DNA of 64,000 bases from Simplicispira psychrophila DSM 11588 (GTDB lineage Bacteria; Pseudomonadota; Gammaproteobacteria; Burkholderiales; Burkholderiaceae_C): positions 124,001-188,000 of the forward strand of contig NZ_JHYS01000002.1 of NCBI RefSeq assembly GCF_000688255.1. The letters are read 5' to 3'. This document shows positions 27,145-36,170 of the stretch, in pieces; position 1 is the first letter of the stretch, and each line of letters opens with the position of its first letter. Under the pieces are notes generated by a model. It was not told the origin of the DNA and searched no databases. It worked only from the letters and a program-made list of their open reading frames with translations. The position numbers were made by a program, and so were the translations under genes.

Positions 27145-28385
27145 TCCGCCCAGCGCCAGCGCATCACGCCATACAAACTGGCCCCCACCACCAACCCGAG
27201 AGCGGCCAGGCCCAGCGCCCAGTTAAAGCCCTGCGCCGGTGAGGCCGCCTGCGTCAGCAACCAGGCCACCAGCGGTGGACCGGCGATCTGGCCAAGGCCA
27301 TACAGCGCGGTCAGCAGGCCCGTAAAACTGGCGCCCGCTGCCGGCCATTGGCGGCGCGCCTCGTACAGCGCAAAAAAAGTGATGGCGGTGAATGGCAACC
27401 CCAGCAGCAAACTGCCCAGGGCAAAACCGCTGCGCCCCGGCCAGACCAGGCCCAGCACGATGGCGCTGGCCTGCACCAAATAGGCCAGCCCCAGCAACAC
27501 ACGCCGATCACGCGCACCGGAAATGCGCGTCGACAGCCACGCCCCCAGCGCCACGCCGGCACCAAACAGCGGCCAGAACAGGTCGGGCCAGAGGGAGCCT
27601 TGCGGCAGTGCCGCGCGCGCAATCACCGGCAAGAAAGTCGCGGTGATGATGTAGCCAAAGCCCGCCAGCCCATACGCCAGTGCCAGCAAGCTGCGCTGCG
27701 CCATGGGGCCCGGTGTCACCACGGCCTGCGCAGTCGCCGTTTGCGGCGCGGCGGCACCAGCGCGGCGCTGAAACGTCGCCCAGACCACGGCACTCATGCC
27801 CACGGCCAGCACGGCAAACACCGCCCACCCCGCCGCGGCTGTCCAGCCCGCGGCCACCATGGCGCTGGCCGACAGACCCGTTAGCACAATGCCCACGCCT
27901 GGCCCGCAAAAAATCAAGCCGCCCAACGCCGGCTGGCCCAATTCCATCAAACGCCCCATGCACCAGTTGGTGGTGCCCAAAAATACCAGAGCACTGGCCA
28001 CACCCGCGCCAAAGCGCAGCGTCGGCCACAACAGCGGCCAGGGCAGCACCAAACCGGCTGTCAGCAACACCGTGGCCACCAGCCCGCCGCGCACCAGCAG
28101 CGCATGGCCGGGCATCGGGCCTAGGCGCCGTCCCAGCCAGGGCAAGGACATGAACAGCAGCGCACCGACGAGGTAACCAAAGTAATTGGCCGTGGCCAGC
28201 CAGCTGCCGGCGGCGATATCGACCACGCCGTCGTGCAACATCATCGGCAGCAGGGGGGTAAAGGCAAAACGGCCAATGCCCATGGCGACGGCCAGCGCCA
28301 CCATGCCCGCCCAAGCAATGTGCAAAGCCTGCGTGGCCTGTAGGTTGGCGGGATCAGCAGCGCATGAAGAGGAAGAAGAGTCCAT
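27138..28385 (-). CDS. YbfB/YjiJ-family MFS transporter
   Basis: 415 residues, 12 predicted membrane segments, starting near HIAWAGMVALAVAMGIGRFA, the recognition motif of this family (MGIGRFAFTPLLPMM). Substrate unknown. Divergent from a LysR regulator that probably controls it. Confidence 0.88.
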   Translation of the reverse strand: MDSSSSSCAADPANLQATQALHIAWAGMVALAVAMGIGRFAFTPLLPMMLHDGVVDIAAGSWLATANYFGYLVGALLFMSLPWLGRRLGPMPGHALLVRGGLVATVLLTAGLVLPWPLLWPTLRFGAGVASALVFLGTTNWCMGRLMELGQPALGGLIFCGPGVGIVLTGLSASAMVAAGWTAAAGWAVFAVLAVGMSAVVWATFQRRAGAAAPQTATAQAVVTPGPMAQRSLLALAYGLAGFGYIITATFLPVIARAALPQGSLWPDLFWPLFGAGVALGAWLSTRISGARDRRVLLGLAYLVQASAIVLGLVWPGRSGFALGSLLLGLPFTAITFFALYEARRQWPAAGASFTGLLTALYGLGQIAGPPLVAWLLTQAASPAQGFNWALGLAALGLVVGASLYGVMRWRWADY

Positions 28386-28421
28386 GGGAAGTAGGGAAAA
28401 TTGCCAGCCAAGAAAGCGCCC

Positions 28422-28474
28422 TTTATCATCTCGATAAAAGAACGTAATTTATTTAACTATCTTAAATCAAGATA
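28422..28474. promoter_or_regulatory. Two inverted repeats in the MFS-LysR intergenic region
   Basis: TTTATC-N5-GATAAA (28422-28438) and TATCTT-N5-AAGATA (28458-28474, perfect). The second is 13 bp before the LysR-type gene. Both fit LysR-type binding sites and would let one protein control both divergent genes. Confidence 0.65.
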
Positions 28475-28487
28475 AACAAGGCAGCAG

Positions 28488-29351
28488 ATGGACTTTGTGG
28501 CGTTGGAAATTTTTTGCGCGGTGGCCGCCGAAGGCAGCGTGACGCGGGCGGCGGAGCGGCTGCAACGCGTGCAGTCAAACGTCACCACGCGTGTGCGCCA
28601 ATTGGAGGACGAATTGGGCAGCGCGCTGTTCTTGCGTGAAAACAAACGCATGGCGCTGACACCCGAAGGCCAGATTTTTTTAGGCTATGCCCAGCGGCTG
28701 TTGGCGCTGGCCGAAGAAGCGCGCCAAGCGCTGCAGCCGACACAACCGCAGGGCCGATTGCGCCTGGGCGCGATGGAGAGCACCGCCGCCAGCCGCCTGC
28801 CCGGGCCGCTGGCGCGCTTTCATGGGCAGTGGCCAGCGGTGGCGCTGGAGCTGTCCACCGGCGCCTCACAAGATTTACTCGATCGCCTGCGCGCCCATAC
28901 GCTGGACGCGGTGCTGATCGCCTGGCCGCCGGGCCAACCCAGCGACCCAGCGCTCGATGCCGTGCCGGTGTTTTGCGAAGAACTGCTGCTGGCGCTGCCC
29001 GCCGACCATCCGCCGATCACCGGGTCGCAGGACGTGCAGCCGCGCACGTTGGCAGTGTTTGAATCGGGTTGCACCTACCGCCGTATCGCCCAGCAATGGT
29101 TGGCCGGGCGCGCGCAGCCGCTGCAGTTGTTAGAGCTGGGCTCGTACCACGCCATCTTGGCCTGCGTGGCGGCGGGCAACTGCGCTGGCGTGGTGCCGCG
29201 CTCGGTGCTCGATTTGGCGCGCACACCGCCGGCGCTGCATTTGCACCCGCTGCAATCGGTAGACACGCTGCTGGTGCGGCGCAGCGGCTACCGCTCGGCG
29301 GCGCTGGATGCGCTGCAGCAGACGTTGCTTGTCAATAAAGTGAGCATATAG
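28488..29351 (+). CDS. LysR-family transcriptional regulator
   Basis: 287 residues: N-terminal helix-turn-helix ([40 protein letters not shown]) and a periplasmic-binding-protein-like effector domain ([20 protein letters not shown]). It faces the MFS transporter gene and likely regulates it. The last residues (LVNKVSI) run into a dispersed repeat. Confidence 0.93.
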   Translation: MDFVALEIFCAVAAEGSVTRAAERLQRVQSNVTTRVRQLEDELGSALFLRENKRMALTPEGQIFLGYAQRLLALAEEARQALQPTQPQGRLRLGAMESTAASRLPGPLARFHGQWPAVALELSTGASQDLLDRLRAHTLDAVLIAWPPGQPSDPALDAVPVFCEELLLALPADHPPITGSQDVQPRTLAVFESGCTYRRIAQQWLAGRAQPLQLLELGSYHAILACVAAGNCAGVVPRSVLDLARTPPALHLHPLQSVDTLLVRRSGYRSAALDALQQTLLVNKVSI

Positions 29352-29430
29352 CGCACTTATTTATTGGATTTCAAGCGGTTTTAATCTTGAAATCCTTATC
29401 TATCAAGCGCTAACAGCTATTGTTTTTATA
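29330..29430. repeat. Dispersed repeat copy at the 3' end of the LysR gene
   Basis: CATATAGCGCACTTATTTATTGG followed by TTTTAATCTTGAAATCC and ending GCGCTAACAGCTATTGTTTTTAT. It has repeat ends in both orientations and supplies the last codons of the regulator. Confidence 0.6.
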
Positions 29431-29452
29431 TTGCTCTCCAAGGAAACCTCCT

Positions 29453-30528
29453 ATGCCGACCTCTTTTCTGCGCCCCCTCCCCCTGCGCCTGCCTATCGTC
29501 CAAGGCCCGATGACCGGCTCGGACAGCCCGGCGCTGACCGCTGCCGTTTCGGGCGCCGGCGGTCTGGGGATGATCGGTGCCGGCAGCTATTCGCCCGCTG
29601 CGATAGCCGACGCTGCGGCGCAAGTGCGCCGCAGCACCGACCAGCCGTTTGGCATCAACCTATTTGTGCAGGACACGCCCACCCCGACGCCGCCGCCGTG
29701 GCGCGCGCACTGGAGCGCCTGGCGCCGCTGTACGCCGAATTCGGCCTGCAACCGGCGGTGCCCGCACGCTGGTGCGAAGATTTCCGTGCGCAGTTCGAGG
29801 CCTTGCTGGCCGCGCGGCCGGCCGTGACCAGCTTCACCTTTGGCATTCTCGGCAGCGCCGACATGGCACGTCTGAAGGCGGCCGGCTGTTATGTGATTGG
29901 CACCGCCACCACGGTGGCCGAAGCGCTGGCCTGGGCCGATGTGGGCGCGGATGCGGTCTGCGCCTCAGGCATGGAAGCTGGCGGCCACCGCGGCAGTTTT
30001 CTGGGTGACTTTGCCGCCTCGATGATCGGCACGCTGGCGCTGGTACCGGCGTGTGTCGATGCGCTGCGCCCGCGCGGCGTGGCGGTGATCGCTGCCGGCG
30101 GCATCATGGACGGGCGTGGCATTGCCGCCGCGCAAGCGCTGGGTGCCGAGGCGGTGCAGATGGGCACGGCGTTTTTGGTCTGCCCCGAAGCCGCCATTGG
30201 CAGCGCCTACCGCCAGGCGCTGGCCGGCGCTACCGCCACCGACACGCGCACCACGCGCATTTTTTCTGGCCGCCCGGCGCGGGCCATCGTCAACCGCATG
30301 GTGGAGCAGCTGCGGCCGTTTGAAGACGAGATACCCGCCTATCCGGTGCAAAACGCGCTGACTGGCCCACTGCGCCGCGCCGCAGCCCAAGCCGGTCAAG
30401 CCGACTACCTGTCGATGTGGGCGGGCCAGGGCGTGGCTGCAGCCCGGCCGCTGCCGGCAGCGGCGCTGGTGGCGCAATTGGCAGCCGAATGGCGCGCCGC
30501 CAGCGCAGCGCTGTCAGCACACCCATAA
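29453..30528 (+). pseudogene. Nitronate monooxygenase with a frameshift
   Basis: The frame from the ATG at 29453 reads MPTSFLRPLPLRLPIVQGPM, the FMN-binding start of nitronate monooxygenase (2-nitropropane dioxygenase), and is good up to about 29685. From there the family sequence continues in another frame (DAAAVARALERLAPLYAEFG, later the catalytic-His motif GMEAGGHRGSF and GRPARAIVN) to the stop at 30528. One missing C in the run ACCCCGACG at 29681-29689 explains the shift; with it restored the protein would be about 358 residues and complete. It may be a real mutation or a homopolymer sequencing error. Everything else looks functional. Confidence 0.85.
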
Positions 30529-30555
30529 ACAGCAGCCAATGCGCTGGCACCCTCT

Positions 30556-30587
30556 GCCCCCATCCAGTCGGGACGTGGGGTGGGGGC
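30556..30587. terminator. GC-rich hairpin between convergent genes
   Basis: GCCCCCATCC and GGGTGGGGGC pair with one mismatch around a 12-base loop, between the convergent monooxygenase and hypothetical genes. There is only a short T-run, so it is a probable rather than certain terminator. Confidence 0.45.
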
Positions 30588-30595
30588 TATTGAAA

Positions 30596-31360
30596 TCACG
30601 ATTGCCACCAACGGGTCTTGTCACGCGTGTGGCGCTGCTTGAAACGCAGGTAGACGTTGTCATGGCTCTCGCCCTGCAGGCGCTCGAAGATCTCCAGCAC
30701 TACCGCGCCCAGCGGATGCAGCGCACACACGTCATCCAGCCGCCAGCGCATATTGCGCAGCGTGTCGTCGGTGCCGGGAATGAAGGCCGACAGGCCATCA
30801 AACAGGTTGACGCGGCGCGTACGCAGCGCCTGCAGGGCCTCCTCCTGCTCGGGCGCGCTGGTCGCTGCAGCGCCCAGCAAAAAGCGCTCGGTCTCCTGGA
30901 GCTTGACGGTGTTGACCAGCACCACCGCGCTCAAGGCCACCGCGCGCAGCACCGGGTCCTTGGCGTGGTCAATGAAAGTGTCGCAAGCCGCCACCAGCCA
31001 GCGCAAGTCCAGCTGCGTGCGCAGATAGGACACCTCGGCCAGCCACAATTGCTCAAAGCGCTCGTAGTGGGCCGGGATATCGACCTCGCGGCGGATCAGC
31101 ACGATCAGTTGCGCGTGGCGGTACAGCAATTCTGGCTGGCCAACGAACTCACCCCGCAAGCGCAGCAGGTGCTCGGCCAGATCCGGCGCCGAACCGTGCG
31201 CATAGACCCGCTCCTGCCCATCTGCGGCCAACACCAACTGTGTTTTGAGTGCTTGCAGGTCCGCCTGCTCCAGCACGGCACCCAGCGCACCGGCCCCTAA
31301 GCGGCGCCTGTGGCGGCTGAAAGAAAACCATTTCTCGAACGAATTCTTGCGGCGCTTCAT
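30596..31360 (-). CDS. Hypothetical protein in the LPS/O-antigen gene group
   Basis: 254 residues from MKRRKNSFEKWFSFSRHRRR. No family recognised. The basic N-terminus and a mainly helical middle (LRLRGEFVGQPELLYRHAQL, LDLRWLVAACDTFIDHAKDP) suggest a cytosolic or membrane-associated protein without transmembrane helices. It follows the glycosyltransferase gene after 37 bp and is probably in the same operon, so a role in surface glycan assembly is possible. The ATG at 31360 is chosen because the longer frame overlaps the glycosyltransferase. Confidence 0.65.
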   Translation of the reverse strand: MKRRKNSFEKWFSFSRHRRRLGAGALGAVLEQADLQALKTQLVLAADGQERVYAHGSAPDLAEHLLRLRGEFVGQPELLYRHAQLIVLIRREVDIPAHYERFEQLWLAEVSYLRTQLDLRWLVAACDTFIDHAKDPVLRAVALSAVVLVNTVKLQETERFLLGAAATSAPEQEEALQALRTRRVNLFDGLSAFIPGTDDTLRNMRWRLDDVCALHPLGAVVLEIFERLQGESHDNVYLRFKQRHTRDKTRWWQS

Positions 31361-31397
31361 GGTGTGGTGTGGACTGGGCCCTTGGCCGGGCAGAAGT

Positions 31398-32417
31398 TCA
31401 TGGGAGTGGCTGCGCTCCGTACCAGCGCAGAAATCGCTGACGCCGCAGCCACCAGCCGCACAGCAGGTAGGCGCGCGCCAGGGCTTCAGGCGCCAGTGGT
31501 GAAATCTCGCAGAAATTTCGGCGTATGTGTTCAGCCACGCTCGAGGGCGCTTCGCTGGCATCAATGCTGCCTTGGGATTGGCAAACGTAGCGCATCGCGC
31601 CGATCAGGCTGCGCGCGGCCTGCTGCGCCAGCGCCAGCTGCACACCGGCATGGGCGTGGCATGGCGTCAGCCGCAGTGCCTGCGCCAGCGGCAGCAGCGC
31701 GGCCGACTGGTCCAGCGCCTTGGGCAGACTCATGCTGGACAAAATACTGTTGCCACGCTGGCGATAGGCCACCCAGGGCCGGGGCTCGTAATAAAAGCTC
31801 TGCGCGCGCAGGGCCATGAGCGGCATGGTTGTCATGTCTTCAAAGTAGCGTCCCTGCGGAAAACGCAGGTCTTCGCCCCACAGCGCGCGCCGCGAAATCT
31901 TGGACCAGGCATGCAACTCCCCTGTGGTCAGCATGCCCGCCAGCAGCGCGCAGCGATCCTGTACCAGTTGTCTCGCCGGACCCTCAAAGCTGCGCCGGTG
32001 CCGTTCGCCGCGCAGCCGGTGCTTGAGTTGCGGACGGGCGCGCCAGACGCAAAAGTCGCACAGCACCACGTCGGGCGCGTGCGCCTGCACGATGGCGCCC
32101 AGGCCCTGGATGGCCCCCGGCAACAGCTTGTCATCCGAATCAAGGAACCACAGGTAGTCTCCCTGCGCCGCGTCGATCAGGGTGTTGCGCGCCGCGCTCA
32201 GACCGCCGTTGCGCGGGTGCTGCAGCAGTTGCAAGCGGCCGGGCCAGCGCTGGCTGAGTTCTTGTAAAAGTGCCCCGCAGCCGTCGCTGGAGCCATCGTC
32301 CAGCACCAGAATCTGCACGCCCTCGTCTTCGCCAACCTGCTCGACGACAGAGGCCAGGCACTCGTACAGGTAGGGCTGCACGTTGTACACCGGCACCAGG
32401 ATGCTGAGCCAGACCAT
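31398..32417 (-). CDS. Family 2 glycosyltransferase
   Basis: 339 residues beginning MVWLSILVPVYNVQPYLYEC. The GT-A fold motifs are present: VLDDGSSDG near residue 40, GGLSAARNTLIDAAQGDYLWFLDSDD near 70-95 with the DxD metal site, and EDMTTMP further on. It probably adds a sugar during LPS core or O-antigen synthesis. Its ATG overlaps the stop of the ligase gene. Confidence 0.92.
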   Translation of the reverse strand: MVWLSILVPVYNVQPYLYECLASVVEQVGEDEGVQILVLDDGSSDGCGALLQELSQRWPGRLQLLQHPRNGGLSAARNTLIDAAQGDYLWFLDSDDKLLPGAIQGLGAIVQAHAPDVVLCDFCVWRARPQLKHRLRGERHRRSFEGPARQLVQDRCALLAGMLTTGELHAWSKISRRALWGEDLRFPQGRYFEDMTTMPLMALRAQSFYYEPRPWVAYRQRGNSILSSMSLPKALDQSAALLPLAQALRLTPCHAHAGVQLALAQQAARSLIGAMRYVCQSQGSIDASEAPSSVAEHIRRNFCEISPLAPEALARAYLLCGWWLRRQRFLRWYGAQPLP

Positions 32418-33727
32418 CAGCGGCTCCGCACGCCAGCCGCCCACGCGGTGCGCTGCGGCCACAGGCCCCGCTCTACGCCCTGCAGCGCGGACCACAGCAC
32501 AGCCACATAGAACACAAAAAACATGATGCCGCTGTTGTGGTTAAAAAAGGGCTGCGACATGCCAAACACCAAGTAGGCCACGGGCACCACGCAGCCCATG
32601 GCGCGCAGCGCCAGCGCATCGCGCCACACGGGCGAGTCCTCAGCGTAGCGGGCCAGGCGGGCGCGGTTAGGCCAGAACATGGCCAGCACCCAGGCAAACA
32701 GCGTCGCCTGCAGCAATACGCCCAGGATGCCCACCTTGACCCACACATCCAGAAAGTCGTTGTGGATCTGCGGGTAATGCATCATCTCCGGCCCATATTC
32801 ACCGGCGTCCACGCGCCGCTGCATCTCGTCAACAAAGCCGTGCGCACCCCAGCCCAGCCAGGGTTTTTGCGGAATCAGCTGGGCGATCAATTTGTATTGC
32901 GCAAGACGCACCCCCAGCGAGGTGTTCTCTTGGCCGGTGTGCAGATACCCGGTAATTTCGGTGGTTGCCAGACCAATGCGCTCCTTGAAGCGCGGCGTGA
33001 AGCCCAGCACCAACGTCAGCACCAGCAGCAGCCCGGCTGCGCCGGCCAGCAGCGGCACGAACGTTCGGCGGCGAATGCGCCAGACCAACAGCAACCCCAG
33101 CGCCAGCACGCCCACCAGTGCCAACCAGCCGCCGCGCGATTGCGACAGCAACGAGGCCGCCACGCCAAGCGCGAGAGCCAGTGCCATCAGCACGCGCCAG
33201 AGCGTGCGTAACCCGCGCCAGTAGACCACCAGCGGCACACCGGTCAGACAGGCCAACAGCAGGGCCAAGTTGCCCCACTGGATGGCATTGGTGTAGCCCG
33301 TCGCGCGTTCCATGCCCAGGCCCAGGGTCTGCCACAGCGCCAGCACCCCCATACCGAGGCAACCAATGGGCAAACCGATGATGAAAGCCTGCGGGCGCGG
33401 CGGATAAGTCGCTGTAAAGAGCAGGCACAACGCCCCCAGCATCCATTTGAGGCCCTTGTCCCAGTGCCCAGAGCCCGTGTCCAGCGACAGCAGGAACCAC
33501 ATGCCGCCCATGCCCAGCAACAGCACAGCCAGCCCCAGCGTCAGCCCCTCGGGCCTGCGCCGCAGCCACGTCGGGGCAAACCACAGCGCCCCTAACAACA
33601 GTACCAGCGCGCCGTAGGAGTAGCCCGAGGGCACCCACAACGCCAGCGCCGGCAGCAGAAAAGCGGCCAGCGTGGTTATGTGAAACGGGGCGGTGGACCC
33701 GACTGCCGTTGTTACCGTCGGCTTCAT
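32417..33727 (-). CDS. O-antigen ligase family membrane protein
   Basis: 436 residues with about 11-12 membrane helices and the large periplasmic loop typical of WaaL/Wzy_C proteins, containing GLATTEITGYLHTGQENTSL-like residues (LATTEITGYLH, SLGVRLAQYKL) and HNDFLDVWVKVGILG with the conserved His. WaaL joins O-antigen to lipid A-core in the periplasm. It overlaps the glycosyltransferase genes on both sides. Confidence 0.9.
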   Translation of the reverse strand: MKPTVTTAVGSTAPFHITTLAAFLLPALALWVPSGYSYGALVLLLGALWFAPTWLRRRPEGLTLGLAVLLLGMGGMWFLLSLDTGSGHWDKGLKWMLGALCLLFTATYPPRPQAFIIGLPIGCLGMGVLALWQTLGLGMERATGYTNAIQWGNLALLLACLTGVPLVVYWRGLRTLWRVLMALALALGVAASLLSQSRGGWLALVGVLALGLLLVWRIRRRTFVPLLAGAAGLLLVLTLVLGFTPRFKERIGLATTEITGYLHTGQENTSLGVRLAQYKLIAQLIPQKPWLGWGAHGFVDEMQRRVDAGEYGPEMMHYPQIHNDFLDVWVKVGILGVLLQATLFAWVLAMFWPNRARLARYAEDSPVWRDALALRAMGCVVPVAYLVFGMSQPFFNHNSGIMFFVFYVAVLWSALQGVERGLWPQRTAWAAGVRSR

Positions 33728-34875
33728 GGCTCACCTGCCTTCTGCGTCTCCCCACCCAACAGCTCGCGGTAGCGCTGCCACATGCGGTCGCGCCCATGCG
33801 CGGAGAAGGCGCGCTGGCGCGCAGCGTGGCCGAGCTGCTGCGCCAAGGCCGGCTGCTGGAGCAGCCGCTGCAATGCGTCGGCGAGTGCCGTGGCATCGCC
33901 AGGAGGCACCAGCAAACCCGTGCTGCCCTGCTCGATAACCTCACGCACCCCCACCACATCGGTGCCGATGCAGGCGCAGCCAGCGGCCATGGCTTCCACC
34001 AGCGCCAGCGGCATACCCTCCCAGCGGGTGGACAGTACAAACACCTGCGTGTCCGCCAAGCGCCGGGGCAGGTCGGTCACGTTGCCCAGGAAGTGCACCT
34101 GCTGCTGCAGACCCAGGCGACGCACCAACGCCTGCGCCTGCCGTTGCAGCCGCTCGCTGCCTACGCCGGCCAAGTGCAGCGCGGGCGCCAAGCCACGCGC
34201 GCGCAATTGCGCTAACGCGTGGATCAGCGTGGCCTGGTCCTTTTGCCGGGCAAAACGTGAGGCCATGAGGATGGCGCTGGTTCGGTCCTGCCAGCGTGCA
34301 GGCAGCAGGCTGTCCGGAAAGCGTTCCAGCGCAATCCCGTTAGGAATGGCCAGACATTGCTGCGGCGCAAAACCGCGCTCGATCAGGCTGGTGCGCACGC
34401 CTTCAGACACGCCGATACTGGCCTCGGTATGCGCCGCCAGCGCCAGCGCCTGGCGCAGGCGCCGTGGGGTGTAGCGCTCGCGCGCGTTGTGCTCGACATG
34501 GAAGATGCGCGGTACGCCTTCCGCTATCGCCGCTTGCCGACCCCAGATGTGATCGCTGAAGCCATGCGCAAAAACCACATCGGGTTGCCAACGACGGATG
34601 ATCTGGCGCGTCTCCCAGACGGTGAGTGCGTGCAGCCAGTTGGAGACCACCCGCACCTGCAGGCCCTGGGCACGCAGGGCCTCCACGCGCGCGGCCGAAG
34701 TGTGGCGCTTGCGCCGCAACACCAGCAACGTCTGCAGGCGCGGGTCACCCTGGGCGGCCAAGCACAAATCCACTGCCACCTGCGTAGCGCCGGAAAACCC
34801 TCCGGTGACGAAATGCAGCACTTTCAGCGGGCGCCCGACTGGCTGCGCCCCTGCCATTTGAGCGGTACGACTCAC
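33724..34875 (-). CDS. Family 4 (GT-B) glycosyltransferase
   Basis: 383 residues, GT-B fold. N-terminal domain: KVLHFVTGGFSGATQVAVDL; C-terminal donor-binding domain: LMASRFARQKDQATLIHALA, LHLAGVGSERLQRQAQALVR, then VLSTRWEGMPLALVEAMAAG with the EX7E-type region. Likely an LPS or capsular sugar transferase. It shares 4 bases with the ligase gene and starts the glycan operon. Confidence 0.93.
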   Translation of the reverse strand: MSRTAQMAGAQPVGRPLKVLHFVTGGFSGATQVAVDLCLAAQGDPRLQTLLVLRRKRHTSAARVEALRAQGLQVRVVSNWLHALTVWETRQIIRRWQPDVVFAHGFSDHIWGRQAAIAEGVPRIFHVEHNARERYTPRRLRQALALAAHTEASIGVSEGVRTSLIERGFAPQQCLAIPNGIALERFPDSLLPARWQDRTSAILMASRFARQKDQATLIHALAQLRARGLAPALHLAGVGSERLQRQAQALVRRLGLQQQVHFLGNVTDLPRRLADTQVFVLSTRWEGMPLALVEAMAAGCACIGTDVVGVREVIEQGSTGLLVPPGDATALADALQRLLQQPALAQQLGHAARQRAFSAHGRDRMWQRYRELLGGETQKAGEP

Positions 34876-34924
34876 TGGATGTGCGTCAAAAGCTGACCAC
34901 CACAGCCCACAGCTTGCGGTGCGA

Positions 34925-35131
34925 TCAATGCGCGCTCTGAACGACTTCTCCCGCCTTCAAGCGATACACCGTGCCGCAATACGGGCACTTGGCCGCGCCC
35001 GTGTGCGCCACATCCAGGTACACCTTGGGGTGGCTGTTCCACAGCTTCATGTCGGCCTTGGGACTGGGACAAAACACACCGCCCTGATCGTTCAGGTCTT
35101 TGGTGAGCAATTCAACAACAGCTTGGGACAT
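34925..35131 (-). CDS. Zinc-finger CHCC-domain protein
   Basis: 68 residues with Cys21 (GGVFCPSPKAD), His34 and CPYCGTVYRL near the end: the zf-CHCC pattern related to mitochondrial complex I subunit NDUFS6. These small proteins are conserved in betaproteobacteria beside ilvE and LPS genes. The exact role is not known. Confidence 0.88.
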   Translation of the reverse strand: MSQAVVELLTKDLNDQGGVFCPSPKADMKLWNSHPKVYLDVAHTGAAKCPYCGTVYRLKAGEVVQSAH

Positions 35132-35134
35132 GAT

Positions 35135-36073
35135 TCAGACCTTGGTGAGCCAATGGGCGTATTTCGGATTGCGGCCGTTGACGATGTCAAAGAACGCGCT
35201 CTGGATTTTTTCGGTGATCGGGCCCCGGCTACCGCAGCCCAGCTCGATGCGGTCGAGTTCGCGGATGGGCGTCACTTCGGCGGCGGTGCCGGTGAAGAAG
35301 GCTTCGTCGGCAATATAGACCTCGTCGCGCGTGATGCGCTTTTGCACCACTTCCAGCCCCAAGTCCTTGCAGATATGGAACACGGTGTTGCGCGTGATGC
35401 CGTTCAGTGCACCCGCCGACAAGTCGGGGGTGTAAACCACGCCGTTCTTGATCACAAAGATGTTCTCGCCGGCGCCTTCAGAGACAAAACCAGATGCATC
35501 CAGCAACAAGGCTTCGTCGTAGCCGTCGTCGATGGCTTCCATGTTGGCCAGAATGGAGTTGGTGTAGTTGCTCACCGCCTTGGCCTGGGTCATGGTGATG
35601 TTGACATGGTGGCGCGTATAGCTGCTGGTCTTGACGCGAATGCCGCGCGCCATGCCCTCTTCGCCCAAATAGGCGCCCCAGGCCCAGGCTGCCACCATCA
35701 GGTGAATGGTGTTGCCCTTGGGCGAGACGCCCAGCTTTTGCGAGCCGATCCAGGTCAGTGGGCGCAGGTAGCCCGATTCGAGCTTGTTTTCGCGGATCAC
35801 GGCTTTTTGCGCTTCGTTCACTTCTTCTTTGGTGAACGGAATCTTCATGCGCAAAATTTTGGCGCTGTTGAACAGGCGCTCAGTGTGCTCTTCCAGGCGG
35901 AAGATGGCCGTGCCGTCCGCCGTGTTGTAGGCGCGCACGCCTTCAAAAGCGCCGCAGCCATAGTGCAGGGTGTGGCTCAGCACGTGGATCTTGGCATCGC
36001 GCCAATCGACCATCTGGCCGTCCATCCAGATCTTGCCGTCACGATCGGCCATCGAGGGAACTACGGGGCTCAT
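35135..36073 (-). CDS. ilvE: Branched-chain amino acid aminotransferase
   Basis: PLP-dependent transaminase (312 residues) for the last step of Leu, Ile and Val synthesis. PLP-binding Lys165 lies in QAKAVSNYTNS; other marks are HYGCGAFEGVRAY (35-49), YLRPLTWIG, and LLLDASGFVSEGAGENIF. Separated from the zinc-finger gene by 3 bp. Confidence 0.96.
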   Translation of the reverse strand: MSPVVPSMADRDGKIWMDGQMVDWRDAKIHVLSHTLHYGCGAFEGVRAYNTADGTAIFRLEEHTERLFNSAKILRMKIPFTKEEVNEAQKAVIRENKLESGYLRPLTWIGSQKLGVSPKGNTIHLMVAAWAWGAYLGEEGMARGIRVKTSSYTRHHVNITMTQAKAVSNYTNSILANMEAIDDGYDEALLLDASGFVSEGAGENIFVIKNGVVYTPDLSAGALNGITRNTVFHICKDLGLEVVQKRITRDEVYIADEAFFTGTAAEVTPIRELDRIELGCGSRGPITEKIQSAFFDIVNGRNPKYAHWLTKV

Positions 36074-36170
36074 GGGATTCCTTTGGGTTCAACAGTCGCA
36101 AAACAGAAGATTTTAAGGCGCCGCTCAGCGCCCAGATCGGCAGTGCTGCACCGATGCCTGCTCAAACCCC

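Noticed and set aside
30529-30595. A small RNA gene between the monooxygenase and the hypothetical gene
   Set aside because: The GC-rich inverted repeat is better explained as a terminator between convergent genes; no promoter is visible.
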